Positions 37,554 through 46,827 of a DNA stretch of 64,000 nucleotides are shown here, piece by piece. Location: positions 1,860,001-1,924,000 of the forward strand of contig NZ_CP119327.1 of the NCBI RefSeq assembly GCF_022815905.2, given 5' to 3'. Origin of the DNA: Staphylococcus sp. NRL 16/872. GTDB taxonomy: Bacteria; Bacillota; Bacilli; Staphylococcales; Staphylococcaceae. The notes beneath the pieces were generated by a model. The model was not told the DNA's origin. It saw nothing but the letters and a program-made list of their open reading frames with translations, and made no database searches. How positions within the stretch are numbered: position 1 is the stretch's first letter; every line of letters starts with the position of its first letter. Made by a program: the position numbers and the translations under genes.

Positions 37554-39224
37554 TTAATTTTCATCTTTTTTCTTACCAGTTTCTCGATCAATTGATTTAT
37601 CAATATAAACATGTTTTAGTGAGTAATCTCCACCAATTTGGTGATATTCGATACCTTTCACTTGTGGGTTTCTTAGTGAAGCTCCACCTTTTTGATAAAT
37701 CGGTGCTACGACTGCATCGTTCAAGAATATTTCTTCTGCTTTACGCATTGCTTCAAATCGCTTTTCAGGTTTTTGTAATAATTCGCCATTGGCTTTTTTC
37801 AATAAATTATCATAGCCTTTATTGCTCCATCCAGTATTGTTTTGAGCATTACCTGTTGTCATAGTATCTAAGAATGTTAGTGGATCTGGGTAATCTGGGC
37901 CCCAAACTGATAATGACATAGAGTAATTCATTGTTAGTTCGGCTTGAAGTCGTTGCTTAAATGGCAATTGTTTAACTTTAACCGTTACACCTGGTAGGTT
38001 TTTTTCAATTTGTGATTTAATAAATTCTGCAGAAATTTTAGAATCTGGTGTATCTTCTGTATTTAATGTGAAAGTAAATTTATCTTTACCTAAAGCTTTT
38101 TTAGCTTTTTCTAAATGTTCTTTCGCTTCTTTAGGATTATATTTTAATGGTGATTTTACAGTATCAGCATAATCTTTTCCATCAGGCATTTTAGCTGTCT
38201 TTTTAGCTGTAAATTTATCAAACGGTTTAGCCCCTGTTCCTAATACTTCATTAACATAATCCTTTTTATTTACCGCTTGTGCAATCGCATATCTCATATC
38301 CTTATTTTTAAATTCAGGTTGTTGTTTTTCATTCATTTTTAAAAAGGCTGTTGAAGCTAATAAACGTTTAGTAAGTGCAGGGCTATCTTTATATTTATCA
38401 ACTTGTTCAGAAGTAATACCTGCAACATCAACTGAACCCGTATCATATAAAGAAGCACCTGCTTGAGCATCTTTTAATATTTTATAATTGACTCTATCTA
38501 ATTTAACGGATTTTTTATCCCAATAATCATTATTTTTAGTTAGCATAATTTTATCTTCCACTGCCCACTTTTTAATTTTAAATGGCCCATTATAAACTGT
38601 TTTATCGGCAGTTGTACCATAAGATTTACCGTATTTCTTCACTACCTTTTCATTTTGTGGCAAAAATGTGCCAAAAGCTAACATTTGTTGGAAGTAAGGA
38701 ATTGGCTTCGTTAAGTCAATTTGTAAAGTATAATCATCTAACGCTTTCACCCCTAAGTCCTTAGGCTTTTTACCATGTTTTTTTAAGTTTATATCCTCAG
38801 CATTTTTAATGTCATACATTATGTAAGCATATTCAGAAGCTGTTGCTGGATCAACTGCTTTACGCCAAGCAAATACAAAGTCGTGAGCAGTTACAGGGTC
38901 TCCATTAGACCATTTTGCGTCTTTACGTAATTTAATTGTCCAAGTTTTACCACCATTCGTTTTTTTAGGTTCCCCTTTAGCTACACCTGGTATCGCTTCA
39001 TCCTTACCGTTAAGCGTGTATAAACCTTCAAACACTTGATTATAAATTGTAAATGATACCGTATCCGTAGCCAGTGTTGTATCCAGTGTATTAATATCTG
39101 AAGATGTAGCTATTCTATAAGTTTGTCCTTTATCATCGTATAGTCCTCCACTTTTACTACATGCACTTAAAATGAGTATCATAACGATTAATCCTAGTAT
39201 CACTTTAAAGTTAACCTTTTTCAT
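37554..39224 (-). CDS. opp3A: Oligopeptide-binding lipoprotein of the Opp3 transporter (OppA)
   Basis: This is the extracellular peptide-binding lipoprotein of the main oligopeptide importer, 556 residues, with lipobox LILSACSK. The SBP_bac_5 signature region is present (KWSNGDPVTAHDFVFAWRKA), along with YNGPFKIKKW and the C-terminal TGWSNKGYDNLLKKA. ATG 39224 follows GGGAGG at 10 nt; an in-frame upstream TTG overlaps the site. It is the last gene of the B-C-D-F-A operon. In S. aureus Opp3 is the system that supports growth on peptides as nitrogen source. Confidence 0.92.
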   Translation of the reverse strand: MKKVNFKVILGLIVMILILSACSKSGGLYDDKGQTYRIATSSDINTLDTTLATDTVSFTIYNQVFEGLYTLNGKDEAIPGVAKGEPKKTNGGKTWTIKLRKDAKWSNGDPVTAHDFVFAWRKAVDPATASEYAYIMYDIKNAEDINLKKHGKKPKDLGVKALDDYTLQIDLTKPIPYFQQMLAFGTFLPQNEKVVKKYGKSYGTTADKTVYNGPFKIKKWAVEDKIMLTKNNDYWDKKSVKLDRVNYKILKDAQAGASLYDTGSVDVAGITSEQVDKYKDSPALTKRLLASTAFLKMNEKQQPEFKNKDMRYAIAQAVNKKDYVNEVLGTGAKPFDKFTAKKTAKMPDGKDYADTVKSPLKYNPKEAKEHLEKAKKALGKDKFTFTLNTEDTPDSKISAEFIKSQIEKNLPGVTVKVKQLPFKQRLQAELTMNYSMSLSVWGPDYPDPLTFLDTMTTGNAQNNTGWSNKGYDNLLKKANGELLQKPEKRFEAMRKAEEIFLNDAVVAPIYQKGGASLRNPQVKGIEYHQIGGDYSLKHVYIDKSIDRETGKKKDEN

Positions 39225-39251
39225 CGTAAATTCATCCTCCCTTCCCAATTT

Positions 39252-40196
39252 TTAAACGCTTTGCGCTTGTTGTTCTTGTTTTAATTGAGCCGCTTCTTCA
39301 TCAGTCACAAATACATAATGTTCTGATCTTATTTCTTGAAGTCTTCGCTCTGAATTTTTAGATTCATCTTCTTGATAAGCTACGCGTTTACGCGTTCTTT
39401 CACTATCTGGGTCAGGTTGAGGAATCGCTGATAATAATGATTTTGTATAATCATGTAATGGATGATAATAAATTTCGTCAGCTGAACCTAATTCGACAAT
39501 TTTTCCAAAATGCATGACTGCAATGCGGTCAGAAATATATTTAACCATCGATAAATCATGGGCAATAAATAAGAACGTAATACCTCTTTCTCGCTGAAGT
39601 TTCAACATTAAATTAACGACTTGAGCTTGAATAGATACGTCTAGAGCTGAAATGGGCTCATCCGCAATAATAAATTCAGGTTCTACTGCTAACGCACGCG
39701 CAATACCAATACGTTGACGTTGCCCACCAGAAAATTCATGTGGATATCTATTCGCATGCTCCTTACTTAAACCTACCGTTTCAAGTAAGTCATAAACACG
39801 ACGTTTACGATCTTTTTTACTACTTGCCAATTTATGAATATCAATACCTTCTGCGACAATATCCATTACTTTTAGTCTAGGATTTAATGAAGCATAAGGA
39901 TCTTGGAATATCATTTGAATCTTTTTATTAAATTTTAATAAGTCTTTTCTTTTTGAAATTTTTTGAATATCTTGACCATCGTATAAAATTTCTCCACTAG
40001 TAATATCATTCAGCTTAATAATTGCTTTCCCTGTTGTTGATTTACCACATCCAGATTCTCCCACTAATCCTAATGTTTCCCCTTTGTATATGTTGAAAGA
40101 AATGTCTTCAATAGCTCTAACTTCGTTGCGCTTACCTTCGTTAAAGTATTGTTTTAAATTTTTTATTTGTAATAAAGTCTCTTTATTATTCTTCAT
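39252..40196 (-). CDS. opp3F: Oligopeptide ABC transporter ATPase OppF (Opp3 system)
   Basis: This ATPase has 314 residues with Walker A GESGCGKS, signature FSGGQRQRIGIARAL and Walker B FIIADEP. Its C-terminal extension is charged and lacks the cysteine cluster found in Opp4F, ending in EEAAQLKQEQQAQSV. It overlaps the end of opp3D by 11 bp and is 27 bp before opp3A. Confidence 0.93.
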   Translation of the reverse strand: MKNNKETLLQIKNLKQYFNEGKRNEVRAIEDISFNIYKGETLGLVGESGCGKSTTGKAIIKLNDITSGEILYDGQDIQKISKRKDLLKFNKKIQMIFQDPYASLNPRLKVMDIVAEGIDIHKLASSKKDRKRRVYDLLETVGLSKEHANRYPHEFSGGQRQRIGIARALAVEPEFIIADEPISALDVSIQAQVVNLMLKLQRERGITFLFIAHDLSMVKYISDRIAVMHFGKIVELGSADEIYYHPLHDYTKSLLSAIPQPDPDSERTRKRVAYQEDESKNSERRLQEIRSEHYVFVTDEEAAQLKQEQQAQSV

Positions 40197-41268
40197 TGAA
40201 CGACACCCTTTCTACTTGACGTGGTTTGTCATAATTATTAGGCATATGACGTTGTTTCTGTTTAACCATTGCTGGTGGTTCTACTTTAGGTGCACGTTCA
40301 TCTAATAACCATGATTTTACAAAGTGAGTCGGTGATACTTTGAACCAAGGTGCTTCTTCTTTGAAATCAATATCCAATGCATACTGACTTCTTCTGGCAA
40401 AAGCATCTCCTTTAGGTGGGTGTAATAAATCAGGTGGTGTACCTGGAATTGCGATTAATTCAGTTTCATTACTTGTTGTTAAATCTGGCATAGATGATAA
40501 AAGTCCCCAAGTATATGGATGTTTAGGGTCATAGAAAATTTCGTCTACATCCCCTGTTTCAATCATTTGTCCTCCATACATTACTGCTACTCTATCAGCA
40601 ATATTCGCTACTACACCTAAGTCATGTGTAATAAAGATGATTGAAGTATCAATCTTTTTCTGCAAATCTTTCATTAAATCTAAAATTTGAGCCTGCATTG
40701 TTACATCCAATGCTGTTGTTGGTTCATCTGCAATTAACACTTTAGGTTCACATGCTAAAGCTGTTGCGATAACAATTCTTTGTCTTTGACCACCTGAGAA
40801 TTGATGCGGATATGCTTTGAAACGTTTTTCAGCATTTGGTAATCCAACTAAGTTTAAAATTTCCAATGCACGTTTTTTTGCTTCTGCTTTACTATAATTA
40901 CGATGCTTAATTAAAGGTTCCATTACTTGCTTCCCAATTTGCATCGTTGGATTGAGTGATGTCATTGGATCTTGGAATATCATTGAGATATCTTTTCCAC
41001 GTAATTTAATTAATTCTTTTTCAGATTTACTTGCTAAATCTTCTCCAAGAAAATCAATTGAACCTTTTTTAATGCGACCCGCATCTCCTTGGAATAACTT
41101 TGTGATTGCTTTTGTAGTTACAGACTTACCTGAACCTGATTCACCTACAATGGCTAATGTTTCCCCTTTGTTTAAATAAAAATCTACGCCTCTAACCGCT
41201 TGCACTTCCCCTGCAGTAATGTCAAAGGAAACATGCAAGTCGTTGACTTCTAATACTCTTTCTGACAT
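40186..41268 (-). CDS. opp3D: Oligopeptide ABC transporter ATPase OppD (Opp3 system)
   Basis: This ATPase has 360 residues with Walker A GESGSGKS, signature FSGGQRQRIVIATAL and Walker B VLIADEP. Its C-terminal domain (IPGTPPDLLHPPKGDAFA) also lacks the usual cysteine cluster, where CAFA/CxF is common, replaced here by DAFA. ATG 41268 follows AAAGGAGGCACACG. It overlaps opp3F. Confidence 0.93.
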   Translation of the reverse strand: MSERVLEVNDLHVSFDITAGEVQAVRGVDFYLNKGETLAIVGESGSGKSVTTKAITKLFQGDAGRIKKGSIDFLGEDLASKSEKELIKLRGKDISMIFQDPMTSLNPTMQIGKQVMEPLIKHRNYSKAEAKKRALEILNLVGLPNAEKRFKAYPHQFSGGQRQRIVIATALACEPKVLIADEPTTALDVTMQAQILDLMKDLQKKIDTSIIFITHDLGVVANIADRVAVMYGGQMIETGDVDEIFYDPKHPYTWGLLSSMPDLTTSNETELIAIPGTPPDLLHPPKGDAFARRSQYALDIDFKEEAPWFKVSPTHFVKSWLLDERAPKVEPPAMVKQKQRHMPNNYDKPRQVERVSFNEE

Positions 41269-41285
41269 AACGTGTGCCTCCTTTT

Positions 41286-42353
41286 TTATTTACGCATTTT
41301 AGGGTCAAATGCATCGCGTAAACCATCACTAAATAGATAGAAAAATAAGATTAATAAACTTAAAATTGTTGCTGGAATAAATAATTCATGTGGATGGATT
41401 AATAACATTGCACGTCCATCATTAACCAATGAACCTAGTGATGTTTTTGGTGCAGGAACACCAATTCCAATGAAGCTTAAGAATGCTTCGAAGAAAATCG
41501 CACTTGGGACAGTAAACATAGATGTTACTACAATAGCCCCTAATGTATTAGGTAGAATGTGTTTGAAAATTAAGTTGAATTTTGATGCACCTAATGTTCT
41601 TGATGCCATAACAAATTCTTGATTTTTTAATTTTAAAAATTCACCACGAACGACCCTACTCATTCCTAACCATCCTGTAATGGACATGGCTAAAATGATC
41701 GTCCAAATTGACGGTTCAAAAATGAGTACAAATAAAATTACTACAATTAGGTTGGGAATTGAGGCGATAATTTCTAAAATACGTTGCATGATATTATCTA
41801 CTCTTCCCCCAAAGAAACCTGAGATAGAACCGTAAACGACACCAATGAAGATATCTAATAATGCAGCGACTACACCGATAATCAATGAAATTTGTGCACC
41901 TTTCCATGTTCTCGTCCATAAATCACGCCCCAGTTGATCTGTACCAAACCAATAATTATCTTTAGCTCCTACTTCTTTATAAGCATTTTTCCCATCACTT
42001 CCAATACCATCAAAAGGTAAAAATTGGACTTTATCTAATACAGGTATCTTTGCCGGTAGATTACGATATTGAACATTTTGTTCAGCATAATCATGTTTAC
42101 TTATTAAGGGCCCCACGAGTGCCATTAGTATAATGAGTATTAGACCAATCATCCCTATTAACGCTAATTTATTGCTTTTAAGTTGTGTCCAAGCATCTTG
42201 CCAGAAGTTTCTACTTTCTCGTTGCATTTCTGGCTCTTTATTTAAATCTATCTCTCTTAATACAAAACCAGTAGATACTGCTCCTTCAGAGGTATGTGTC
42301 ATTGCTGCATTTGAATGATCATCAAATGGTTTATCAATATTTTTATTCACCAT
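41286..42353 (-). CDS. opp3C: Oligopeptide ABC transporter permease OppC (Opp3 system)
   Basis: This inner-membrane permease has 355 residues with a longer soluble N-terminal tail (about 65 residues) than Opp4C. Six helices follow. GTDQLGRDLWTR and the coupling loop VRGEFLKLKNQEFVMASRTLG are typical of OppC. Its ATG overlaps the stop codon of opp3B by one base (TAATG), which implies translational coupling. Confidence 0.93.
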   Translation of the reverse strand: MVNKNIDKPFDDHSNAAMTHTSEGAVSTGFVLREIDLNKEPEMQRESRNFWQDAWTQLKSNKLALIGMIGLILIILMALVGPLISKHDYAEQNVQYRNLPAKIPVLDKVQFLPFDGIGSDGKNAYKEVGAKDNYWFGTDQLGRDLWTRTWKGAQISLIIGVVAALLDIFIGVVYGSISGFFGGRVDNIMQRILEIIASIPNLIVVILFVLIFEPSIWTIILAMSITGWLGMSRVVRGEFLKLKNQEFVMASRTLGASKFNLIFKHILPNTLGAIVVTSMFTVPSAIFFEAFLSFIGIGVPAPKTSLGSLVNDGRAMLLIHPHELFIPATILSLLILFFYLFSDGLRDAFDPKMRK

Positions 42354-43279
42354 TATTTTTTACCTCCTTGCACACGAATTCGTGGGTCGATAATGCCGTA
42401 TAAAATATCGACTATAAAAATAGATACTATAAATAACGTACTGAATAATATTGTAGTAGCCATAATGACAGAGAAGTCGTTTGTCGTAATCGATCTAACG
42501 AATTGATCCCCTAAACCCGGCACTCCGAAGATATTCTCAATTGTTAGTGTACCTGTTAATATCCCCGCTAACATTGGTACAAGAATGGTAATTATTGGTA
42601 TTAAAGCATTTCTCAATGCATGTCCAAACAGTATTCTCAAAGAAGAGTTCCCTTTTGCTCTTGCTAGTAATATGTAATCTGAACTTAACACTTCAATCAT
42701 TTCTGCTCGAATATACCTTGCAACTGTGGCCATTACCCCAGCAGATAAAGCTAATGAAGGCAATACTGCTGTTGAAAATCCTTCCCAACCTGCTACTGGG
42801 AACCAGCGTAAACGTACCGCGAACACATATTGTAAAAGTACTGCTAATACGAATGAAGGTACTGATACAGCGATTACTGAAATAACAGTTGTTGTATAGT
42901 CTACCCAAGTGTTTTGTTTCGTCGCTGCTGCTACACCTAGAATTAAACCTAGAATGACCCCTATAACCATAGCGGTAATCCCCATTTCCATTGATGGAAT
43001 TAATCTTGGTCTAATAAGCCCCCATACCGGTTGATTATGATATTGAAACGAATATCCAAAGTCCCCTGTTACGACATTTTTCAAATAATGAAGATATTGC
43101 ACTGCTATTGGATCATTTAAACCATACTTTTCATTAAGAATCGCCTTTTGTTCAGCGCTTAATTTCGCATCGTTGAATGGTGATCCAGGCATTAATTTCA
43201 TTAAGAAAAATGTAATAGTAATAATAATGAAAAGTGATAAAAACATGTAGCCCAAACGTTTCAAAATATATCTAGTCAT
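42353..43279 (-). CDS. opp3B: Oligopeptide ABC transporter permease OppB (Opp3 system)
   Basis: This inner-membrane permease has 308 residues with about six helices. MPGSPF near residue 30 and the coupling loop IRAEMIEVLSSDYILLARAKG identify OppB. ATG 43279 is used with AGGGGGAT upstream. It is the first gene of the opp3 operon; an imperfect CodY box lies 46 bp before the start. Confidence 0.93.
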   Translation of the reverse strand: MTRYILKRLGYMFLSLFIIITITFFLMKLMPGSPFNDAKLSAEQKAILNEKYGLNDPIAVQYLHYLKNVVTGDFGYSFQYHNQPVWGLIRPRLIPSMEMGITAMVIGVILGLILGVAAATKQNTWVDYTTTVISVIAVSVPSFVLAVLLQYVFAVRLRWFPVAGWEGFSTAVLPSLALSAGVMATVARYIRAEMIEVLSSDYILLARAKGNSSLRILFGHALRNALIPIITILVPMLAGILTGTLTIENIFGVPGLGDQFVRSITTNDFSVIMATTILFSTLFIVSIFIVDILYGIIDPRIRVQGGKK

Positions 43280-43324
43280 CAAGCATCCCCCTTTTTGAAT
43301 TTTCTAAATTAACATTCCCTTCGA

Positions 43325-43339
43325 AATTTTCAGAAATAT
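43325..43339. promoter_or_regulatory. Probable CodY box before opp3B
   Basis: AATTTTCAGAAATAT matches the CodY consensus at 13 of 15 positions, upstream of the first gene of the opp3 operon. Confidence 0.6.
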
Positions 43340-43526
43340 TTATTAATATTATATATACTATTTTCATACAATTGCAATATTATTTTACATTTCATTAATA
43401 AAAGTATGATTTTTTATAATCTTTAATAAACACATAGGTTTTATTAAAATTATTTGCAAAATTCTATATTTATATTCTTTTAGGAGTAAGTTAAAATAAA
43501 TTAAATCGTTAACTGGAGGTATGACT

Positions 43527-43904
43527 ATGAGGAATTTTAATAACTGGATAATATGGCTACTCATCACTCCTACTTTATCAGTCATACTATGGTTTATTTT
43601 TACTAACCATTCTTTCATTTCATTTATAAATACACTGTTTTACATATCTTTTATTATCTTTATACTCATATTCATTATTTTGCTAGTTCAAGAAGGTATT
43701 TTTGATGCGACAAGTTATGGTTTTAGAAAGATTCGTTATCAACTTTCTTCACGCGCTAAGAAGAAAATGATGGAATATGATGATTTTTTCAATCCTCAAC
43801 AAGCTAAAAAAGATACCTATTTTGTTTCTACATGGATAGGACCTGCTTTAATGAGTAATGTTGCTTATTTTATTCTTACAATTATTATTTCCTTAACTTT
43901 ATAA
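43527..43904 (+). CDS. Small membrane protein, DUF3899-like
   Basis: This 125-residue protein has two close N-terminal membrane segments (about 7-25 and 30-55), a positively charged central loop (GFRKIRYQLSSRAKKKMMEYD) and a C-terminal membrane segment (about 102-124). ATG 43527 has GGAGG 7 nt upstream; the ATG at 43521 is too close to it. It is alone on the plus strand between the opp3 operon and fabF. Function unknown; the DUF assignment is from memory of the staphylococcal gene in this place. Confidence 0.75.
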   Translation: MRNFNNWIIWLLITPTLSVILWFIFTNHSFISFINTLFYISFIIFILIFIILLVQEGIFDATSYGFRKIRYQLSSRAKKKMMEYDDFFNPQQAKKDTYFVSTWIGPALMSNVAYFILTIIISLTL

Positions 43905-43923
43905 ATGTCTTTCTCACACAAAA

Positions 43924-43959
43924 AAGACCATGAACACTCATCGAGTTGTTCATGGTCTT
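43924..43959. terminator. Bidirectional terminator between DUF3899-like gene and fabF
   Basis: AAGACCATGAACA pairs with TGTTCATGGTCTT; the minus strand (fabF side) continues with TTTTTTGTG, while the plus strand has only a weak T-rich tail. Confidence 0.85.
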
Positions 43960-43980
43960 GCATTTTCAAAAATAAGTGTA

Positions 43981-45225
43981 TTACGCTTCGAATTTCTTAA
44001 AAACTAATACGGCATTATGTCCACCAAAGCCAAGACTATTACTCATAGCATAAGTAATTTCTAAATCTTGAGCTTCATTAGGAACAATATCTAAGTCACA
44101 TTCTGGATCTGGCGTATTAGCATGGATTGTTGGTGCCACTTTAGAATCACGAATAGATAATGCTGAGAAGATGGCTTCAAGTCCACCTGTAGCCCCTAAT
44201 AAATGACCAGTCATAGACTTAGTTGAGCTTACTTTCAAGTCTTTAGCAGCGTCACCGAAAGTATTCTTAATCGCTTTAATTTCATACATGTCACCTACTG
44301 GTGTACTAGTACCGTGCGCATTTAAGTATTGAACCTCTTTCGCTTCAATGCCAGCATCATCTAAAGCAGCTTGCATTGCGCGGGAACCACCTTCACCTTC
44401 TGGCGCTGGTGCAGTGATATGATACGCATCACCGGTTGAACCATACCCTACGATTTCAGCGTAAATTTGAGCACCACGAGCTTGTGCTGATTCTAGGGAT
44501 TCAATAACTAAGATACCCGCACCTTCACCCATTACTAAACCATCACGGCCTTCTTGGAAGGGACGACAAGCTGTTTCTTTATCATCGTTAGTGGATAAAG
44601 CACGACTCGCACTAAAGCCAGCTAATGCCATGTGTGTAATAGGCGCTTCAGTACCACCTGTAATCATTGCATCTGCATCGCCACGTTGGATGATTTTAAA
44701 TGCTTCACCAATTGAGTTCGTACCTGTTGCACATGCAGTAACAGTAGAACCATTTGGTCCTTTTGCACCTAAATCAATTGAGACTTGGCCAGTCGCCATG
44801 TCAGGAATAAGCATAGGAACGAAGAAAGGACTTACTCTTCTTGGGCCTTTCTTTTGTAATGTAGTATGAGCGACTTCAAATGTTTCCATACCACCGATAC
44901 CTGAGCCAATCCAAACACCAATACGATCCGCATTGTCTTCTTTAATTGTTAATTTAGCATCTTCCACTGCTTGACGTGCAGCAACTACAGCGTATTGTGT
45001 GAAACGATCCATACGGCGTGCTTCTTTTTTCTCCAAATGATCTTCAATATTAAAATCTTTAAGTTCACCTGCTAAATGAACATTATAGTCTTCAGTGTCA
45101 ACACGTGTAATCGTATCAATACCGTTAACACCTTTTAAAGCATTCTCCCAACTTGAATGGGCATCGTTTCCGATAGGTGATAATGCACCCATGCCTGTAA
45201 TTACAATTCTTTTATTCTCAGTCAT
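43981..45225 (-). CDS. fabF: 3-oxoacyl-[acyl-carrier-protein] synthase II
   Basis: FabF is the condensing enzyme for the elongation rounds of fatty acid synthesis. The 414-residue thiolase-fold protein has the nucleophile Cys165 in TACATGTNS and the two histidines in [11 protein letters not shown] and [13 protein letters not shown] 45225 follows AGGAGG. It is 13 bp after fabH, in an operon controlled by a FapR operator. Confidence 0.97.
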   Translation of the reverse strand: MTENKRIVITGMGALSPIGNDAHSSWENALKGVNGIDTITRVDTEDYNVHLAGELKDFNIEDHLEKKEARRMDRFTQYAVVAARQAVEDAKLTIKEDNADRIGVWIGSGIGGMETFEVAHTTLQKKGPRRVSPFFVPMLIPDMATGQVSIDLGAKGPNGSTVTACATGTNSIGEAFKIIQRGDADAMITGGTEAPITHMALAGFSASRALSTNDDKETACRPFQEGRDGLVMGEGAGILVIESLESAQARGAQIYAEIVGYGSTGDAYHITAPAPEGEGGSRAMQAALDDAGIEAKEVQYLNAHGTSTPVGDMYEIKAIKNTFGDAAKDLKVSSTKSMTGHLLGATGGLEAIFSALSIRDSKVAPTIHANTPDPECDLDIVPNEAQDLEITYAMSNSLGFGGHNAVLVFKKFEA

Positions 45226-45238
45226 ACATTATATCCTC

Positions 45239-46180
45239 CTATTTACCCCATTTGATAACCATAGCGCCCCAAGTTAGGCCACCACCGAAACCTACTAATA
45301 CTAAAGTATCGTCATCTTTAATTCTTCCATTTTCTAATTCTTGTTGAATACTTAAAGGTATTGAAGCTGCAGAAGTGTTACCAAATCGGTTGACAGAAAC
45401 ACTCATCTTTTCTCTTTCTATACCCAATCTTTCTCGTGCTGATTCCATAATTCTAATGTTCGCTTGATGTGGAATAAACATATCAATATCTTCAGACTGT
45501 AAACCAGCTTTTTCTACTACACGTGTAGAAGCATTACCCATTATTCTAACGGCAAATTTAAATACTTCACGTCCATTCATTACTAGTTTACCAGTATCTT
45601 TGTCTAAATATAAGTATTTACCACCCGAACCATCTGATCCCATCTCATAGCTAATAATGCCTCGACCTTCAGATACTTCTCCGATGACTACAGCACCAGC
45701 ACCATCACCAAATAAGACTGCAGTAGAACGGTCAGTTAAATCTGTAATTTTAGATAATTTATCTGCCCCTACAACCAATATATTTTTATAATCACCTGAA
45801 TGAATATATTGTTTAGCAGTAATCATTGAATACATAAAGCCAGAACAAGCAGCTAATTGGTCCATCGTTGGCACTTTGCCTGTACCTAGTTTTTCTTGTA
45901 ACATATTTGCTACTGATGGAAATGGCATATCGCCCGTTGCAGTAGCAACAATAATCATATCTATATCAGTAGGTTCAATACCTGCGTCCGCAATCGCTTT
46001 TTTACTTGCTTCATAAGCTAAGTCTGATGTATCTTGGTCTTCGTTCGCCCAACGTCTTTCTTTAATGCCTGTCATTTTAGAAATCCATTCATCTGACGTT
46101 TCTAAAAACCCCTCGAAATAGGCGTTGTCTACCACTTTATCAGGCGCATATGCACCGAAACCTTTTATACCTACGTTCAT
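45239..46180 (-). CDS. fabH: 3-oxoacyl-[acyl-carrier-protein] synthase III
   Basis: FabH starts fatty acid synthesis by condensing acyl-CoA primers with malonyl-ACP; in staphylococci it prefers branched primers. The 313-residue protein has catalytic Cys112 (AACSGFM), His in PHQANIRI and Asn in [12 protein letters not shown] 46180 follows AAGAAGGTGTACG. It is the first gene of the fabH-fabF operon behind a FapR palindrome. Confidence 0.97.
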   Translation of the reverse strand: MNVGIKGFGAYAPDKVVDNAYFEGFLETSDEWISKMTGIKERRWANEDQDTSDLAYEASKKAIADAGIEPTDIDMIIVATATGDMPFPSVANMLQEKLGTGKVPTMDQLAACSGFMYSMITAKQYIHSGDYKNILVVGADKLSKITDLTDRSTAVLFGDGAGAVVIGEVSEGRGIISYEMGSDGSGGKYLYLDKDTGKLVMNGREVFKFAVRIMGNASTRVVEKAGLQSEDIDMFIPHQANIRIMESARERLGIEREKMSVSVNRFGNTSAASIPLSIQQELENGRIKDDDTLVLVGFGGGLTWGAMVIKWGK

Positions 46181-46206
46181 GAACGTACACCTTCTTACTT
46201 CATTTT

Positions 46207-46223
46207 TTAATACCAGGTATTAA
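46207..46223. promoter_or_regulatory. FapR operator before fabH-fabF
   Basis: TTAATACCAGGTATTAA is a perfect palindrome matching the FapR operator pattern (TTAGTACCTG.. type), 27 bp before the fabH start. FapR represses lipid synthesis genes until malonyl-CoA binds it. Confidence 0.85.
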
Positions 46224-46407
46224 TTTAACACATTTTTTCTTCTCAACTCAAGTAGTTACACTTTTTTAGCCTTTCTTTTTAGGAAAATTAATAAAAATCA
46301 CAATACGCCTAAATTTTAGAACAATTTCCAACACTTACCTACTAACACTATACAAACAATACACTTTACATTAAAATGAAAGTATATAAATTTTGGAGGT
46401 CATTTGT

Positions 46408-46608
46408 ATGAAACACCTCATCACATTTATCTGGGCATTAATCTTAATGCAAATGGTTAACTTTGTATTAAACAGTTTAAATGGTGGCGGCTCAGCAAAC
46501 TATATTACACCAGTCGTTATAGCAGTATTCATTACAATTATGATTGCTATCTTAGGCGCTATGATTAAACCAAACGATTATGCCCGTAAAGGTAACAGAC
46601 ATATTTAA
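46408..46608 (+). CDS. Small membrane protein of the YjzD/DUF2929 family
   Basis: This 66-residue protein has two membrane segments (about 3-22 and 34-55) separated by a Gly/Asn loop (NSLNGGGSANY) and a short basic tail. ATG 46408 follows TTGGAGGTCATTTGT; the in-frame ATG at 46393 lies before that site. In B. subtilis yjzD is also next to the fabH region, and this linkage supports the assignment. Function unknown. Confidence 0.82.
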   Translation: MKHLITFIWALILMQMVNFVLNSLNGGGSANYITPVVIAVFITIMIAILGAMIKPNDYARKGNRHI

Positions 46609-46632
46609 TAATACTTATTAAATAGTTCAAAA

Positions 46633-46671
46633 ATACGGTTGATGAAACTTTTAACGTTCCATCAACCGTAT
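46633..46671 (+). terminator. Terminator after DUF2929 gene
   Basis: ATACGGTTGATGAAAC pairs with GTTCCATCAACCGTAT, followed by TTTTTT on the plus strand. Confidence 0.85.
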
Positions 46672-46775
46672 TTTTTGTATTAAATATATGAATAAATATC
46701 TTACCTGGCTTAAGCTATGCCTAGGGCAAGCGAACCCAACAATATGCAGAAATACATTGAATTCCCATAAAAAAT

Positions 46776-46815
46776 AAAAAACCTAGAAAGTGCTCATCAC
46801 ACTCCCTAGGTTTTT
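46776..46815 (-). terminator. Terminator after clpB
   Basis: AAAAACCTAG pairs with CTAGGTTTTT with an inner AGTG/CACT pair; the minus strand continues with TTTTTATTTTTT. Confidence 0.85.
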
Positions 46816-46827
46816 CCTCATAAATCA

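Noticed and set aside
40084..43618. Many open frames opposite the opp genes and in intergenic DNA
   Set aside because: They are shadows of AT-rich coding DNA: no ribosome binding sites, no plausible protein composition.
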